Assembly: GCA_017454675.1 (NCBI GenBank)
Contig: JAFTCN010000086.1
Coordinates: 1-33,972, forward strand
Origin: Clostridia bacterium
GTDB taxonomy: Bacteria; Bacillota; Clostridia; Oscillospirales; CAG-272
DNA: 33,972 nt
Reading direction: 5' to 3'
Shown: one piece after another, positions 7,832 to 16,418 of the stretch
Layout of the letters: each line of letters starts with the position of its first letter
How positions within the stretch are numbered: the first letter of the stretch is position 1
Position numbers and translations under genes: made by a program
Notes under the pieces: generated by a model
The model's input: only the letters and a program-made list of their open reading frames with translations
What the model was told of the DNA's origin: nothing
Databases searched by the model: none

Positions 7832-8257
7832 TCAGCTCAGAGAAGAGACAACGCCTTCGATCCAGACGTCTACAGCCTTTTTCTCCTCATCCGAAAGTTT
7901 GCCGCCGATAATAGGCATACCACCCTTGATAAACAGCGTCTCTCCGACGACATTGGTTCCGGCCTCCTTAAGGATATCCCTGACGGCATTGGCTGCACCG
8001 GCTTCGCCGTCGACTATAAGCGCGGTATTTACAGCCCTGGCCTTTGTCATTTCGCGGCAGAAGAGCCTCAGCTGATCGGGGATCTCCTTTTTGAGCGACA
8101 GGCCCAGTATGACGATGCGTTCCTTGTCGCAGGAGTATGCGGGAGGAATAACGTCAACGGAATTGATCGGAAGATCGTATTTGGCCTTGATGTACGGTCC
8201 TATGGATGCTATTTTTTTCTTGCCGGAATAGTAAAGATAGCGCATTTTGATTGCCAT
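7832..8257 (-). CDS. Flavodoxin-like domain protein
   Basis: A 141-residue protein with a small alpha/beta fold. It begins MRYLYYSGKKKIASIGPYI, where a YYS-G-K-I pattern resembles a flavodoxin FMN-phosphate loop, and continues with alternating beta strands (RIVILGLSL, NTALIVDG) and ends in WIEGVVSSL. The length suits a short-chain flavodoxin. Such proteins carry FMN electrons, but the loop here is degenerate and FMN binding is unproven. ATG at 8257 has GGAGG nine bases upstream. It has its own promoter (8287-8315) and stands alone or leads into smpB. Confidence 0.65.
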   Translation of the reverse strand: MAIKMRYLYYSGKKKIASIGPYIKAKYDLPINSVDVIPPAYSCDKERIVILGLSLKKEIPDQLRLFCREMTKARAVNTALIVDGEAGAANAVRDILKEAGTNVVGETLFIKGGMPIIGGKLSDEEKKAVDVWIEGVVSSLS

Positions 8258-8286
8258 TAATATATACCTCCTGACTGATTGACTAT

Positions 8287-8315
8287 ATTATATCACAAAA
8301 GTCCGGCAATTGCAA
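8287..8315 (-). promoter_or_regulatory. Promoter of the flavodoxin-like gene
   Basis: The minus strand reads TTGCAA (8310-8315), 17 bases ending in TGTGA, then TATAAT (8287-8292), an extended -10. It lies 30 bases upstream of the ATG at 8257. Confidence 0.75.
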
Positions 8316-8436
8316 ATAAAAGAAAACCTGTATGTGTGCAGAACCTGCCGACCGGCCCCGGGAAGGAACCGACCGGGAGTCATTGCCGGTACAGCTCGCC
8401 GGTCCGGCCCAAAATGCCGTCTGCTTCTTCTGCTTA

Positions 8437-8462
8437 TTGCGCAAAATTTGCATTTTGCGCAA
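8437..8462 (-). repeat. Perfect 11-bp hairpin containing repeat copy 2
   Basis: TTGCGCAAAAT (8437-8447) and ATTTTGCGCAA (8452-8462) pair perfectly around a 4-base loop, 14 bases past the stop of the membrane protein gene (ends 8476). The right arm plus TTAT repeats the 15-mer at 7794-7808. It may act as a transcript 3'-end structure. The rest of 8316-8436 is GC-rich with a CCGACCGG direct repeat; I see no gene in it. Confidence 0.6.
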
Positions 8463-8475
8463 TTATAATAATGTC

Positions 8476-9246
8476 TCAGTTTGATGTCTTGTAAACCTGC
8501 ACAGCGTCGATCGCCGCTTCCCCGCCTCGGACGGAAACGGCAAACATCTCGAACTTTGACCCGTCGCTGCCCATGTCGTTCCGGAACGTGCCGTTGTTCA
8601 TGCGTATCTTGTATTCCACTTTGTAGTAATACGCGATGTCGGTCCCCGGAAGATCGGGCGTCGCTTCTCCCGCCAGACTGATCACCATATCGTAGATCTT
8701 CTGCTGAGTGAACCTTGTTTTTGCCTTTCCGCCGTTCGAATAGTAATAATCGGAAAACAGACTGTTCAGTCTGTCGGCGTCCCCGTCCGTCGCCGCTTCC
8801 AGATAATCGACGATCACGGCGAAGGTGGATCTGTAGCTTTCCGATACGTCCTCGAGAGTTTCGGTATTGACGGCGTATCTGGTCCCCAGCCCGGGCTCCT
8901 CGAAGTAGATGTTCCGGTCGAGTCCCATGTATGTCTCGTCGTTCTCGATGTTTTCGCTGTAGTTCACGGGATAGAAGGAGATCTTAGAGGAGCCGGACCC
9001 CTTTTTTTCCGACTCTTCCCTTCTGATCCTCTCTTTTACCAGCGAAGCGATCCCCTGGATCCCGAAATACAGCGCCACGAACGCGACGCTCAACGCGATC
9101 AGTATAATCACAGTCTTTTTGCTGCGCCTTTTCCGATCCGCATTCTCATCCGTTTCCCGGACGGTCTGCTGCGACGGCTGTCTGTCGGCTGCAAAATCCG
9201 ACTCTTTTTCTATCTTTTTGACCGATTTTGTAAATTTTCCGGGCAT
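8476..9246 (-). CDS. Single-pass membrane protein of unknown function
   Basis: I do not recognise a named family. The 256-residue protein has a charged cytosolic N terminus (about 1-43, rich in Lys, Arg and Asp), one membrane segment (KTVIILIALSVAFVALYFGI, about 44-64) and an extracytoplasmic domain. The last part (about 135-256, VIVDYLEAATDGDADRLNSL then DMVISLAGEA and YYKVEYKIRMN) has the alternating helix-strand look of an NTF2-like or DUF4878-type domain, which is only a guess. ATG at 9246 has AAAGGAG six bases upstream, and a promoter lies at 9317-9345. It diverges from lepB. Confidence 0.75.
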   Translation of the reverse strand: MPGKFTKSVKKIEKESDFAADRQPSQQTVRETDENADRKRRSKKTVIILIALSVAFVALYFGIQGIASLVKERIRREESEKKGSGSSKISFYPVNYSENIENDETYMGLDRNIYFEEPGLGTRYAVNTETLEDVSESYRSTFAVIVDYLEAATDGDADRLNSLFSDYYYSNGGKAKTRFTQQKIYDMVISLAGEATPDLPGTDIAYYYKVEYKIRMNNGTFRNDMGSDGSKFEMFAVSVRGGEAAIDAVQVYKTSN

Positions 9247-9316
9247 AAAATGCTCCTTTCACGGCATTTTTCCGCGTTTTCTGACGCGCCGAACGCCGTC
9301 CGGCTGATATACTATA

Positions 9317-9345
9317 ATATTATCATACAATTTATCAAAAAGCAA
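9317..9345 (-). promoter_or_regulatory. Promoter of the one-pass membrane protein gene
   Basis: The minus strand reads TTGCTT (9340-9345), 17 bases ending in TGA, then TAATAT (9317-9322). The extended -10 partly compensates for the weak hexamers. It is back to back with the lepB promoter. Confidence 0.6.
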
Positions 9346-9364
9346 GTTATTTTTCATGTCCCGG

Positions 9365-9393
9365 TTGATATTTTGCCCGGAATATGGTATAAT
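9365..9393 (+). promoter_or_regulatory. Promoter of the lepB-rbgA-rnhB operon
   Basis: TTGATA (9365-9370), 17 bases, TATAAT (9388-9393) with TGG directly before the -10. The transcript would have a leader of about 70 bases containing a 12-bp palindrome GCGCACGTGCGC (9417-9428) before the GTG start at 9473. Confidence 0.85.
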
Positions 9394-9472
9394 ATACAAG
9401 TTAAATTTTATTTATTGCGCACGTGCGCCGGAAGGCGGTCGCGCGCGGCGGAATCAGACAGAGGTAATACCA

Positions 9473-10108
9473 GTGTCAAACAAGCTCATCGATGAAGAAG
9501 TGAATATCAAAGATAATACCGGAAATGAACCGGAAAAGCGCCCCGGAGGTGAGGCTGTATACGACATCGTCGAGTCTGTCATCCTTTCGGTAGCTGTCAT
9601 TTTCATCCTGTTCACCTTCATATTCCGTATCTGCGTCGTCGACGGCAGGTCGATGGAGGATACGCTCTACGACGGCGAGAATCTCATCGTGACGAATCTC
9701 GGCAGGGCGCCGCGGCGCGGCGACATCGTGGTCTTCCACGAGACAGGATATTACAACGAGCCTCTCGTCAAGCGCGTGATCGCCGTCGGCGGCGAGTACG
9801 TCGACATAAAGAGCACTGATCACGGCCTCACGGTATCCGTTTCAGACCGTATCGATGATGACGGCTGCCTTGTCGACCCCGAAGTGCTGACCGAAGACTA
9901 CGCCGTCTACCGTGACGTTCCCCCGCGGTATTCTTACGACGATTATCCTGTATACGTCCCGGAGGGGTATCTGTTCGTACTCGGAGACAACCGCAACCAC
10001 TCCTCCGATAGCCGCTTCGAGGGTCTGGGGCTCATCGACGAAAGGCGCCTGCTCGGCAAGGTCGTCATCAGAGTAACGCCCTTCTCGCGCTTCGGGACTG
10101 TGGGCTGA
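9473..10108 (+). CDS. lepB: Signal peptidase I
   Basis: This enzyme cleaves signal peptides from secreted proteins at the outer face of the membrane. The 211-residue protein has one N-terminal membrane segment (about 33-53, SVILSVAVIFILFTFIF), the catalytic serine in DGRSMEDTL (Ser60), the general-base lysine in VKRVIAVGGE (Lys100) and the box E motif GDNRNHSSDSR. This is the short Gram-positive type. I chose GTG at 9473 with GAGG eight bases upstream; the frame is open 39 codons further but that stretch overlaps the promoter. It leads the operon and ends 12 bases before rbgA. Confidence 0.95.
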   Translation: MSNKLIDEEVNIKDNTGNEPEKRPGGEAVYDIVESVILSVAVIFILFTFIFRICVVDGRSMEDTLYDGENLIVTNLGRAPRRGDIVVFHETGYYNEPLVKRVIAVGGEYVDIKSTDHGLTVSVSDRIDDDGCLVDPEVLTEDYAVYRDVPPRYSYDDYPVYVPEGYLFVLGDNRNHSSDSRFEGLGLIDERRLLGKVVIRVTPFSRFGTVG

Positions 10109-10120
10109 GCCGTACCGGAA

Positions 10121-11005
10121 ATGCCAACAGATATAATCCAGTGGTATCCCGGCCATATGGCGAAGACCGGGAGGCTGATCCGCGAAAACCTGAAATCTGT
10201 CGACGCCGTGATCGAGATCAGGGACGCGAGGATCCCGCTCAGCTCAAAAAACCCGGATATCGACAAACTCACGAGGGGCCGCCCGAGGCTCGTACTGCTC
10301 AATAAATCCGACCTCTGCGACAGATCCGAACTTCCCTTCTGGCTCGGGCACATTACAGCTGCAAAAAATGTTATGTGTCTCGCCGTCGACTGCAAGACCG
10401 GCGAGGGCATAGGATCGATCCCCGGAAAGATAAAGGAGCTGTGCGCCGAAAAGCTCGCGTCGTACGAGAGCAAGGGGATGCGCGGCAGACGCCTGCGGGT
10501 CCTTGTACTGGGGATCCCGAACGTCGGGAAATCGACACTTATAAACAGGCTCGCTGGAAGAGCCAAAGCAAAAGCCGAGGACAGGCCAGGGGTCACGCGC
10601 GACACACAGATAGTATCTACCGGATACGGTATCGATCTTGTAGACACGCCCGGTATCCTATGGCCGGCGTTCGACAAACGCGTCACGGCCGAAAATCTGG
10701 CCATATCCGGCGCTATAAAGGACGAGGTCACAGATACCGAGACGGTGGCTCTCGCGCTCGTGAACAGACTGAGACGCCGCTATGAAGGTCTTCTGCGCGA
10801 GAGATACAGGATCGAGGGAGACATCGCGGACCTCTCAGACTACGACCTTTTCTGCAAGATCGCCAGATCCCGGGGTTTCATGATGAAGGGCGGTGAGCCC
10901 GATCTCAACAGATGCTCCGCCTCCCTGCTCTTCGATCTCCGGAACGGAAAGACCGGACGCATCACACTTGATTTTCCGGAGGATTTCGGCATTGCCCGCA
11001 CTTGA
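10121..11005 (+). CDS. rbgA: Ribosome biogenesis GTPase RbgA (YlqF)
   Basis: RbgA is a circularly permuted GTPase needed for late 50S subunit assembly in Gram-positive bacteria. The 294-residue protein begins with IQWYPGHMAK and shows the permuted motif order: G4 NKSD (61-64), G1 GIPNVGKS (131-138), G2 Thr159 (PGVTR) and G3 DTPG (175-178). The C-terminal helical part (about 185-290) is the RNA-binding region. The ribosome site is weak, so translation may partly depend on coupling to lepB twelve bases upstream. It overlaps rnhB by 14 bases. Confidence 0.95.
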   Translation: MPTDIIQWYPGHMAKTGRLIRENLKSVDAVIEIRDARIPLSSKNPDIDKLTRGRPRLVLLNKSDLCDRSELPFWLGHITAAKNVMCLAVDCKTGEGIGSIPGKIKELCAEKLASYESKGMRGRRLRVLVLGIPNVGKSTLINRLAGRAKAKAEDRPGVTRDTQIVSTGYGIDLVDTPGILWPAFDKRVTAENLAISGAIKDEVTDTETVALALVNRLRRRYEGLLRERYRIEGDIADLSDYDLFCKIARSRGFMMKGGEPDLNRCSASLLFDLRNGKTGRITLDFPEDFGIART

Positions 11006-11612
11006 ATTCACGATCGAGAACGCCCTCCGCTCAGAGGGATACTGTCATATATGCGGCATCGACGAGGCCGGAAGGGGGCCGCTCTTCGGACCCGTCGCGG
11101 CTGCCGCGTGCATCCTCCCTGAAGGAGCGCCGATATCCGGTCTCAACGACTCGAAGAAACTCACCGCAAAAGCCCGCGACCGGCTCTTCGACATCATCCG
11201 CGACGCCGCGGTGTCGTACGGCATCGCTTTCGCGACCGTTGAAGAAATAGAGAGATACAACATCCTTGGGGCGACTCTTCTCGCGATGAGAAGAGCCGTG
11301 GAGTCTATGCCGCAGAAGCCCGATTACCTGATCGTCGACGGCAATGTATTCAGGGGCTTTGATCTCCCCGGCCGGTGCGTGATCCACGGAGACGCGATAT
11401 CCCCGTCGATCGCAGCGGCGTCGGTCCTGGCCAAGGTGTCGAGGGACCGGATCTGTATCGAGCTCGACGAAAAATACCCCGGCTACGGCATAGCGAAGCA
11501 CAAAGGGTACGGCACGCGCGAGCATCTCGACGCGATAAGAAGGCTCGGCCCCACACCAGAGCACCGTCTGTCGTTTCTGCATCCTGATCCCGGCGGAGAG
11601 GGCCGTCAGTGA
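10992..11612 (+). CDS. rnhB: Ribonuclease HII
   Basis: RNase HII removes ribonucleotides and RNA primers from DNA-RNA hybrids. The 206-residue protein has the DEDD metal site: Asp24 and Glu25 in GIDEAGRGP, Asp116 in LIVDGN and Asp134 in HGDAISPSIAAASVLAKVSRD. NDSKKL is also present. The start is a TTG at 10992, inside the end of rbgA, chosen because GGAGG lies nine bases upstream and the protein then begins just before the conserved domain. The frame runs upstream to 10893 but within rbgA coding. Tight packing with rbgA and yraN is the standard Bacillota arrangement. Confidence 0.94.
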   Translation: MPALEFTIENALRSEGYCHICGIDEAGRGPLFGPVAAAACILPEGAPISGLNDSKKLTAKARDRLFDIIRDAAVSYGIAFATVEEIERYNILGATLLAMRRAVESMPQKPDYLIVDGNVFRGFDLPGRCVIHGDAISPSIAAASVLAKVSRDRICIELDEKYPGYGIAKHKGYGTREHLDAIRRLGPTPEHRLSFLHPDPGGEGRQ

Positions 11613-11624
11613 ACCGGTTTAAAC

Positions 11625-12068
11625 ATGAACAGACTGAACATTAACCAGCTCGGTACCGTCGGAAAAGCCGGCGAGGACGCTGCCGCCGATTATCTTATGA
11701 AGCAAGGATTTTCCGTAATCGGAAGAAACATAAAATACGGAAAGCTCGAGACCGATATCATCTGCACCGATCCCGACGGCAGACACATCGTATTCGTCGA
11801 GGTCAAGAGCAGGACGGTCCCGGCATCTCCGGGACGCGGAAGATTCGGATCTCCGTCGGCAGCCGTGGACAGGAGCAAAAAGCAGCATCTCGTCGAGGCA
11901 GCCAGAGACTGGATAAAGGAAAACAGGCCGGCAGGTCTCTTCCCGAGGATGGATGTCATCGAGGTCTATCTGAAACCGTCGGAACACAGCGACGGGAACG
12001 CCGGAAACGCAGGATTCGAAGTCGAAAAGCTGAATCACTTCAAGAACGCGTTCGGAGTGAATTTTTAG
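11625..12068 (+). CDS. yraN: YraN/UPF0102 family putative endonuclease
   Basis: A 147-residue protein with the UPF0102 nuclease-like core: GKAGEDAAADYL (14-25), ETDIIC with Asp44, and the E-x-K motif VFVEVKSR (Glu59, Lys61). These residues match a restriction-endonuclease-like metal site; the biological role is still unclear. It is slightly longer than the usual 115-125 residues because of its C terminus. The ribosome site is weak and the gene lies 12 bases after rnhB. It is the only intact gene here that ends in TAG, which matters for judging the TAG inside galE. Confidence 0.88.
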   Translation: MNRLNINQLGTVGKAGEDAAADYLMKQGFSVIGRNIKYGKLETDIICTDPDGRHIVFVEVKSRTVPASPGRGRFGSPSAAVDRSKKQHLVEAARDWIKENRPAGLFPRMDVIEVYLKPSEHSDGNAGNAGFEVEKLNHFKNAFGVNF

Positions 12069-12126
12069 AAGTCGCAGGTCCTCCGGGGAACAGCGGAGTA
12101 ATCAAATCGAAAGGTAAACAGTTTAT

Positions 12127-13614
12127 ATGAAATACTACAGTACGCGAACAGCTCCGGATGATCCCGGCGAAGGCCGGTCGGCCGCGGAAGTAATAGTCTC
12201 TGGCATCGCGGAGGACGGCGGGCTCTACATGCCCGACAGCATCCCGAGAGTCGGACCCGACTTCATCTCTTCCCTGCTGCCACTTGATTATCGCGGAAGG
12301 TCGGATAAGATCCTGTCCCTCTATCTCGACGGCTTCGAGCCGGACGAGATACACAGATGCGGGCTCGACGCCTATTCCGCGCCCTCTTTCCCGGCCTCCC
12401 CGGCTCCGACGGTAAAACTCGAAGACGGGCTCCATATTCTCGAGCTCTGGCACGGACCGACCTGCGCCTTCAAGGACATGGCGCTCCAGATCATGCCGAA
12501 GCTGCTCTCTCTCTCGATCCCGAAATCGGGAGAGAAAAGGGACGCGCTGATACTCGTCGCCACGTCAGGTGACACCGGCAAGGCCGCTCTCGAAGGCTTC
12601 CGTGACGTCCCCGGCGTGAGGATTTCTGTGTTCTATCCCGCCGACGGAGTCAGCCGGGTGCAGAAAGCGCAGATGATAACTCAGAAGGGCGGGAACGTCT
12701 CGGTATGCGGCATCCGCGGCAATTTCGATGACGCACAGAGCGGAGTCAAGAGGATATTCGGAGACGCCGAGACCGTCAGGCGGATCGCGCGAAAGGGGTA
12801 TTTTCTCTCCAGCGCGAATTCGATAAACTGGGGCAGACTGCTCCCGCAGATCACATATTATTTCTCTTCGTACTGCGACCTCGTGAATTCGGGGGAGATC
12901 ACCGCGGGAGAGATGATAAATTTCTGCGTCCCGACAGGCAACTTCGGCGACATATTCGCAGGATACATGGCGACTCTCATGGGACTCCCGGTACGCCGCC
13001 TCATCTGCGCGTCGAACTCGAACAACGTGCTTACCGATTTCTTCGCTACGGGCGTTTACGATCGCAACCGACGCTTCTACACCACGGCCTCGCCGTCGAT
13101 GGACATACTGATCTCGTCGAACCTTGAAAGACTGCTGTCGGTCACGGCCGGGTACGCGAAGACTGCCGAATACATGGCGTCGCTGAAAGAGACCGGAAGA
13201 TATTCGGTCGATGAAGAGGTCATGAACGAGATCCGCGACGTCTTTGACGCCGGGTACGCCTCCGACGGAGAATCATTCGAGACTATAAGGCGCTGTTTTT
13301 CCGACTATTCGTATCTCATCGACACTCATACGGCTGTCGCGCTCTCCTGCATCGGAAAATACAGGGAGAGGACCGGCGACAAGACGACGTCCGTCGTGCT
13401 GTCCACCGCGTCTCCATTCAAATTTGCGGGTGCAGTTTACACCTCGGTCACCGGAAAGGATGCCCCTGCAGGCTACGCCGCGCTCGAGGCCCTGGAGGAG
13501 GCATCTTCGGTACCGATCCCGGAGCCGCTCCGCGACATCGACAAGCGTGAGATACGCTTCCCCGACGAGATCGACCCCGCCGATATGGCGGATCACATAC
13601 TTCGGGAGATCTGA
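12127..13614 (+). CDS. thrC: Threonine synthase
   Basis: This PLP enzyme converts O-phosphohomoserine to threonine. The 495-residue length fits the longer bacterial/fungal type. The PLP lysine is Lys116 in LWHGPTCAFKDMALQ; the phosphate loop region reads VATSGDTGKAALEGF, and SSANSINWGRLLPQ and CVPTGNFGDIFAGY are hallmark stretches. No other threonine genes are nearby. It lies between yraN and a metallophosphoesterase, an unusual place for an amino-acid gene, probably carried on the lepB transcript. AAAGG lies about 12 bases before the ATG. Confidence 0.95.
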   Translation: MKYYSTRTAPDDPGEGRSAAEVIVSGIAEDGGLYMPDSIPRVGPDFISSLLPLDYRGRSDKILSLYLDGFEPDEIHRCGLDAYSAPSFPASPAPTVKLEDGLHILELWHGPTCAFKDMALQIMPKLLSLSIPKSGEKRDALILVATSGDTGKAALEGFRDVPGVRISVFYPADGVSRVQKAQMITQKGGNVSVCGIRGNFDDAQSGVKRIFGDAETVRRIARKGYFLSSANSINWGRLLPQITYYFSSYCDLVNSGEITAGEMINFCVPTGNFGDIFAGYMATLMGLPVRRLICASNSNNVLTDFFATGVYDRNRRFYTTASPSMDILISSNLERLLSVTAGYAKTAEYMASLKETGRYSVDEEVMNEIRDVFDAGYASDGESFETIRRCFSDYSYLIDTHTAVALSCIGKYRERTGDKTTSVVLSTASPFKFAGAVYTSVTGKDAPAGYAALEALEEASSVPIPEPLRDIDKREIRFPDEIDPADMADHILREI

Positions 13615-13615
13615 G

Positions 13616-14359
13616 ATGTCCCTCTTCTGCATCGCCGACCTGCATCTGCCGGGACCGTACGGAGAAGGCAAATCGATGGAGGTTTTCGACTCCCGCTGGC
13701 GCGGAGCCGTGAAAAAGCTCGAAAAGAACTGGCGCGCGGTAGTCGAGAGCGACGACACCGTAGTGATCCCGGGCGACATCTCGTGGGCGCTGAAGCTGCA
13801 GGACGCACTTGATGACTTGAAATTCATCGACAGTCTCCCCGGAAGGAAGCTTATCGGAAAGGGCAACCACGATTTCTGGTGGTCGACCGCCGGTTCGATG
13901 AGATCCTTGTTCGGAAGAAACGGTATATCAAGCATCGATCTTCTTTACAACAACTCTTACGTAATCCCGGGTTTCGAGATCGTCGGCGCAAGGGGCTGGT
14001 ACCCTGATCCCGCGAACCAGAAGACGTCTGCAGGCTCTCCGCCGCCCGACTGGTCAAAGATCTCGGCGAGAGAAGAGACAAGACTGAAACTCAGCATAGC
14101 CTCGATACCGGAGCACACCGGCAACGATCGCCCCGAGCGGATCCTTTTCATCCACTTCCCTCCCGTATGGCGGGGATTCGTATGCCGCGGGATCGTGGAC
14201 ATCATGCACGAGCACGGCATCGGAAGATGCTATTACGGACACATCCACGGGGTGTATTCGTCGGAAGGCGACTTCGAATTCGAGGGAATATCCTTCAGGA
14301 TGATATCGGCCGACAGGCTCGACTTCTCACCAATGCCGGTGCCGAGACGCGTCGTATGA
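13616..14359 (+). CDS. Calcineurin-like metallophosphoesterase
   Basis: A 247-residue protein with the full set of metallophosphoesterase motifs: DLHL (Asp8, His10), GDISW (Asp54), GNHDFWW (Asn84-Asp86), HFPP and GHIHG near the C terminus. The two-metal site is therefore intact. The substrate is unknown; short cytosolic members of this kind are common in clostridia. ATG at 13616 follows GGGAG by seven bases and begins one base after the thrC TGA, so it is tightly coupled to thrC. The frame is open for 64 codons upstream, but inside thrC. Confidence 0.92.
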   Translation: MSLFCIADLHLPGPYGEGKSMEVFDSRWRGAVKKLEKNWRAVVESDDTVVIPGDISWALKLQDALDDLKFIDSLPGRKLIGKGNHDFWWSTAGSMRSLFGRNGISSIDLLYNNSYVIPGFEIVGARGWYPDPANQKTSAGSPPPDWSKISAREETRLKLSIASIPEHTGNDRPERILFIHFPPVWRGFVCRGIVDIMHEHGIGRCYYGHIHGVYSSEGDFEFEGISFRMISADRLDFSPMPVPRRVV

Positions 14360-14428
14360 CCCTCCGGCGGAAGCACTTTTTAACTAAGAATATCATAATT
14401 GACACATAAACCGAAAGGAAATCAAAGA

Positions 14429-15772
14429 ATGACAGTCAGAAAAACAGAGATCGACGAAAAGAATCTCGTAACGGTGGAGTTTTCCTTCACGCCCGAAGAG
14501 GTCGAAAAGGAAAAATCCGCAGCCTTCAGAAAACAGTCAGGCAAGTTCAGGATCCCCGGATTCCGTCCCGGCAAAGCCCCCCGAGCCATCATCGAAAAGA
14601 TGTACGGACCCGACGTATTCCTCGACGACGCCGTAAACGCGCTGATAAACGCGAATTATACCGAGATCACCTCGGCTCCCGGAAAAGAGATAGTTTCGAG
14701 GCCGAGTTTCGACCTTGTGTCGGAAGAGTCAGAACTTGTGATCAAGGCCGAGATGTACGTAAAGCCGCAGATCGAGCTCGGCGACTATAAAGGCATCCAC
14801 GTATCCGCATACAAGGCTCCCGTCACCGACGAGGAGATCACCTCAGAGATCGACGCCGCACGCAAGCGCAACGCCAGGGAGATAGACGTCGACGACAGGC
14901 CCGCAAAGAGCGGCGACACCGCTGTTATCGATTACGAGGGTTCAGTTGACGGAGTTCCCTTCGACGGCGGAAAAGACACCGGTTACCATCTGAGACTCGG
15001 TTCAGGCTCCTTCATTCCCGGATTCGAGGATCAGGTCATCGGACACAGCGCCGGCGACGACTTCGACGTAAACGTCACCTTCCCGGAGGACTATCATGCA
15101 AAAGAACTCGCCGGAAAGGCCGCCGTCTTCAAGGTAAAGCTGCACAAGATCACATTCGAGGAGCTTCCCGAGGCCGACGACGACTTCGCAGTCGACGTCT
15201 CCGAGTTCAACACCTTCGCCGAATACCGCGAAGACGTCGCAAAAAAAATAGCCGACAGACACGCCGCGACCGCCGACAGAGAGGTCAGAGACAAGCTCGA
15301 CACCGCGCTTGCCGGTCTCGTGAAGGCGGAGATCCCCGCCCCGATGATCGACAGCGAGGTCGAAGCCATGATCAGAGACGCCGAATCGCGCATCTCGATG
15401 AACGGCATCGACTTCAAGACCTACCTCGGCTATTTCGGCATGACCCTCGATCAGTACAAGGAGAATTCAAGACCCGAGGCTGAAAAGGCCGTGAAGGTGC
15501 GCCTCGCGCTTGAGAAGATCGCCGCCGATACAGGCATCGAGATCACCGACGAAGAGATCGACAAGGAATATCAGTCGATCGCGACAGGATACAGCGTCGA
15601 AGTGGACTACGCGAAGGAGCAGCTTCCCAAAGAGGAGATCGTATCGAATCTCAAGCTCCGCCGTGCTGCCGATGCCGTAAAGGAAGCGGCCGTCATAGAA
15701 TTCACCGACAAGCTTCCCGAGCCCGAAAAGGCCGAAGAGCCCGCCGGCGAAGACAAAAAAGAAGACAGGTAA
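14429..15772 (+). CDS. tig: Trigger factor (ribosome-bound chaperone and prolyl isomerase)
   Basis: Trigger factor binds ribosomal protein L23 and shields nascent chains. The 447-residue protein has the ribosome-docking signature GFRPGKAP (44-51), a central FKBP-type domain (about 160-245, [21 protein letters not shown] and [13 protein letters not shown]) and a helical C-terminal domain, ending in an acidic-lysine tail ([11 protein letters not shown]). ATG at 14429 follows AAAGGAA by about eight bases. It is followed by clpP after four bases, the classic tig-clpP-clpX order. The 69-base gap upstream has no convincing promoter or terminator, so it probably joins the upstream transcript. Confidence 0.96.
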   Translation: MTVRKTEIDEKNLVTVEFSFTPEEVEKEKSAAFRKQSGKFRIPGFRPGKAPRAIIEKMYGPDVFLDDAVNALINANYTEITSAPGKEIVSRPSFDLVSEESELVIKAEMYVKPQIELGDYKGIHVSAYKAPVTDEEITSEIDAARKRNAREIDVDDRPAKSGDTAVIDYEGSVDGVPFDGGKDTGYHLRLGSGSFIPGFEDQVIGHSAGDDFDVNVTFPEDYHAKELAGKAAVFKVKLHKITFEELPEADDDFAVDVSEFNTFAEYREDVAKKIADRHAATADREVRDKLDTALAGLVKAEIPAPMIDSEVEAMIRDAESRISMNGIDFKTYLGYFGMTLDQYKENSRPEAEKAVKVRLALEKIAADTGIEITDEEIDKEYQSIATGYSVEVDYAKEQLPKEEIVSNLKLRRAADAVKEAAVIEFTDKLPEPEKAEEPAGEDKKEDR

Positions 15773-15776
15773 GAGA

Positions 15777-16388
15777 ATGGAATTCAGCAAGGCCATATCA
15801 CACGCGGCACTCGTGCCGTACGTCATAGAACAGACCGGCAGGGGCGAGCGCTCATATGACATATTCTCACGTCTGCTCAACGACAGGATCATTTTCCTGT
15901 CCGACGAAGTCAACGACGTCACGGCTTCTCTCGTGATCGCTCAGCTCCTCTACCTCGAGTCGCAGAATCCCGATGAAGACGTGTCCTTCTACATCAACAG
16001 TCCCGGCGGCTCGGTCACCTCGGGCATGGCTATCTACGACACTATGAAATTCATCAAATGCGACGTGCAGACGATCTGCGTCGGCCTCGCTGCCAGCATG
16101 GGAGCATTCCTGCTCTCTGCCGGCACGAAGGGCAAGAGGATCGCTCTTCCCCACAGCGAGATCATGATCCACCAGCCTCTGGGCGCCGCGGAGGGTCAGT
16201 GCAGCGACGTTCTGATCAGAGCCGAGCTGTTGAAAAACACCAAAAAGATGCTCAACACCATCCTGGCCGAGAACACCGGTAAGAGCTACGAAGAGATCGA
16301 GCGCGACACCGACCGCGACAATTTCATGACCGCGAAAGAGGCGCTCGATTACGGAATCATCGACAAGATCATCGAGCATCACGCCTGA
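15777..16388 (+). CDS. clpP: ATP-dependent Clp protease proteolytic subunit
   Basis: ClpP is the barrel-shaped serine protease that degrades substrates fed by ClpX, including SsrA-tagged proteins made by the tmRNA in this window. The 203-residue protein has the triad Ser107 (LAASMGA), His132 (MIHQPLG) and Asp181 (DTDRD), with the 25- and 49-residue spacing seen in E. coli ClpP. The first 13 or so residues before [17 protein letters not shown] are probably a propeptide. It lies four bases after tig, with AGGTAAGAGA as the ribosome site. Confidence 0.97.
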   Translation: MEFSKAISHAALVPYVIEQTGRGERSYDIFSRLLNDRIIFLSDEVNDVTASLVIAQLLYLESQNPDEDVSFYINSPGGSVTSGMAIYDTMKFIKCDVQTICVGLAASMGAFLLSAGTKGKRIALPHSEIMIHQPLGAAEGQCSDVLIRAELLKNTKKMLNTILAENTGKSYEEIERDTDRDNFMTAKEALDYGIIDKIIEHHA

Positions 16389-16418
16389 TCCATCATTACT
16401 CAAAGGACTGACATCAAA

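Noticed and set aside
8341..8420. Possible SRP RNA because of CCGGGAAGGAACCGACC
   Set aside because: The GGAAGGAA piece is reminiscent of the SRP loop, but the conserved flanking bases and a closing long stem are missing, and no promoter fits on the plus strand.
9417..9428. 12-bp palindrome GCGCACGTGCGC in the lepB leader as a regulator site
   Set aside because: It is short and GC-only, expected by chance in such DNA, and no second copy or linked regulator supports it.
9356..9472. Longer lepB start at 9356
   Set aside because: That start lies upstream of the promoter -10 box, so it would not be on the transcript. GTG at 9473 has a ribosome site and gives a normal signal peptidase N terminus.
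14391..14404. Promoter before tig (TATCATAAT and TTGACA)
   Set aside because: The -10-like and -35-like boxes are in the wrong order and spacing; no matching partner hexamer was found.
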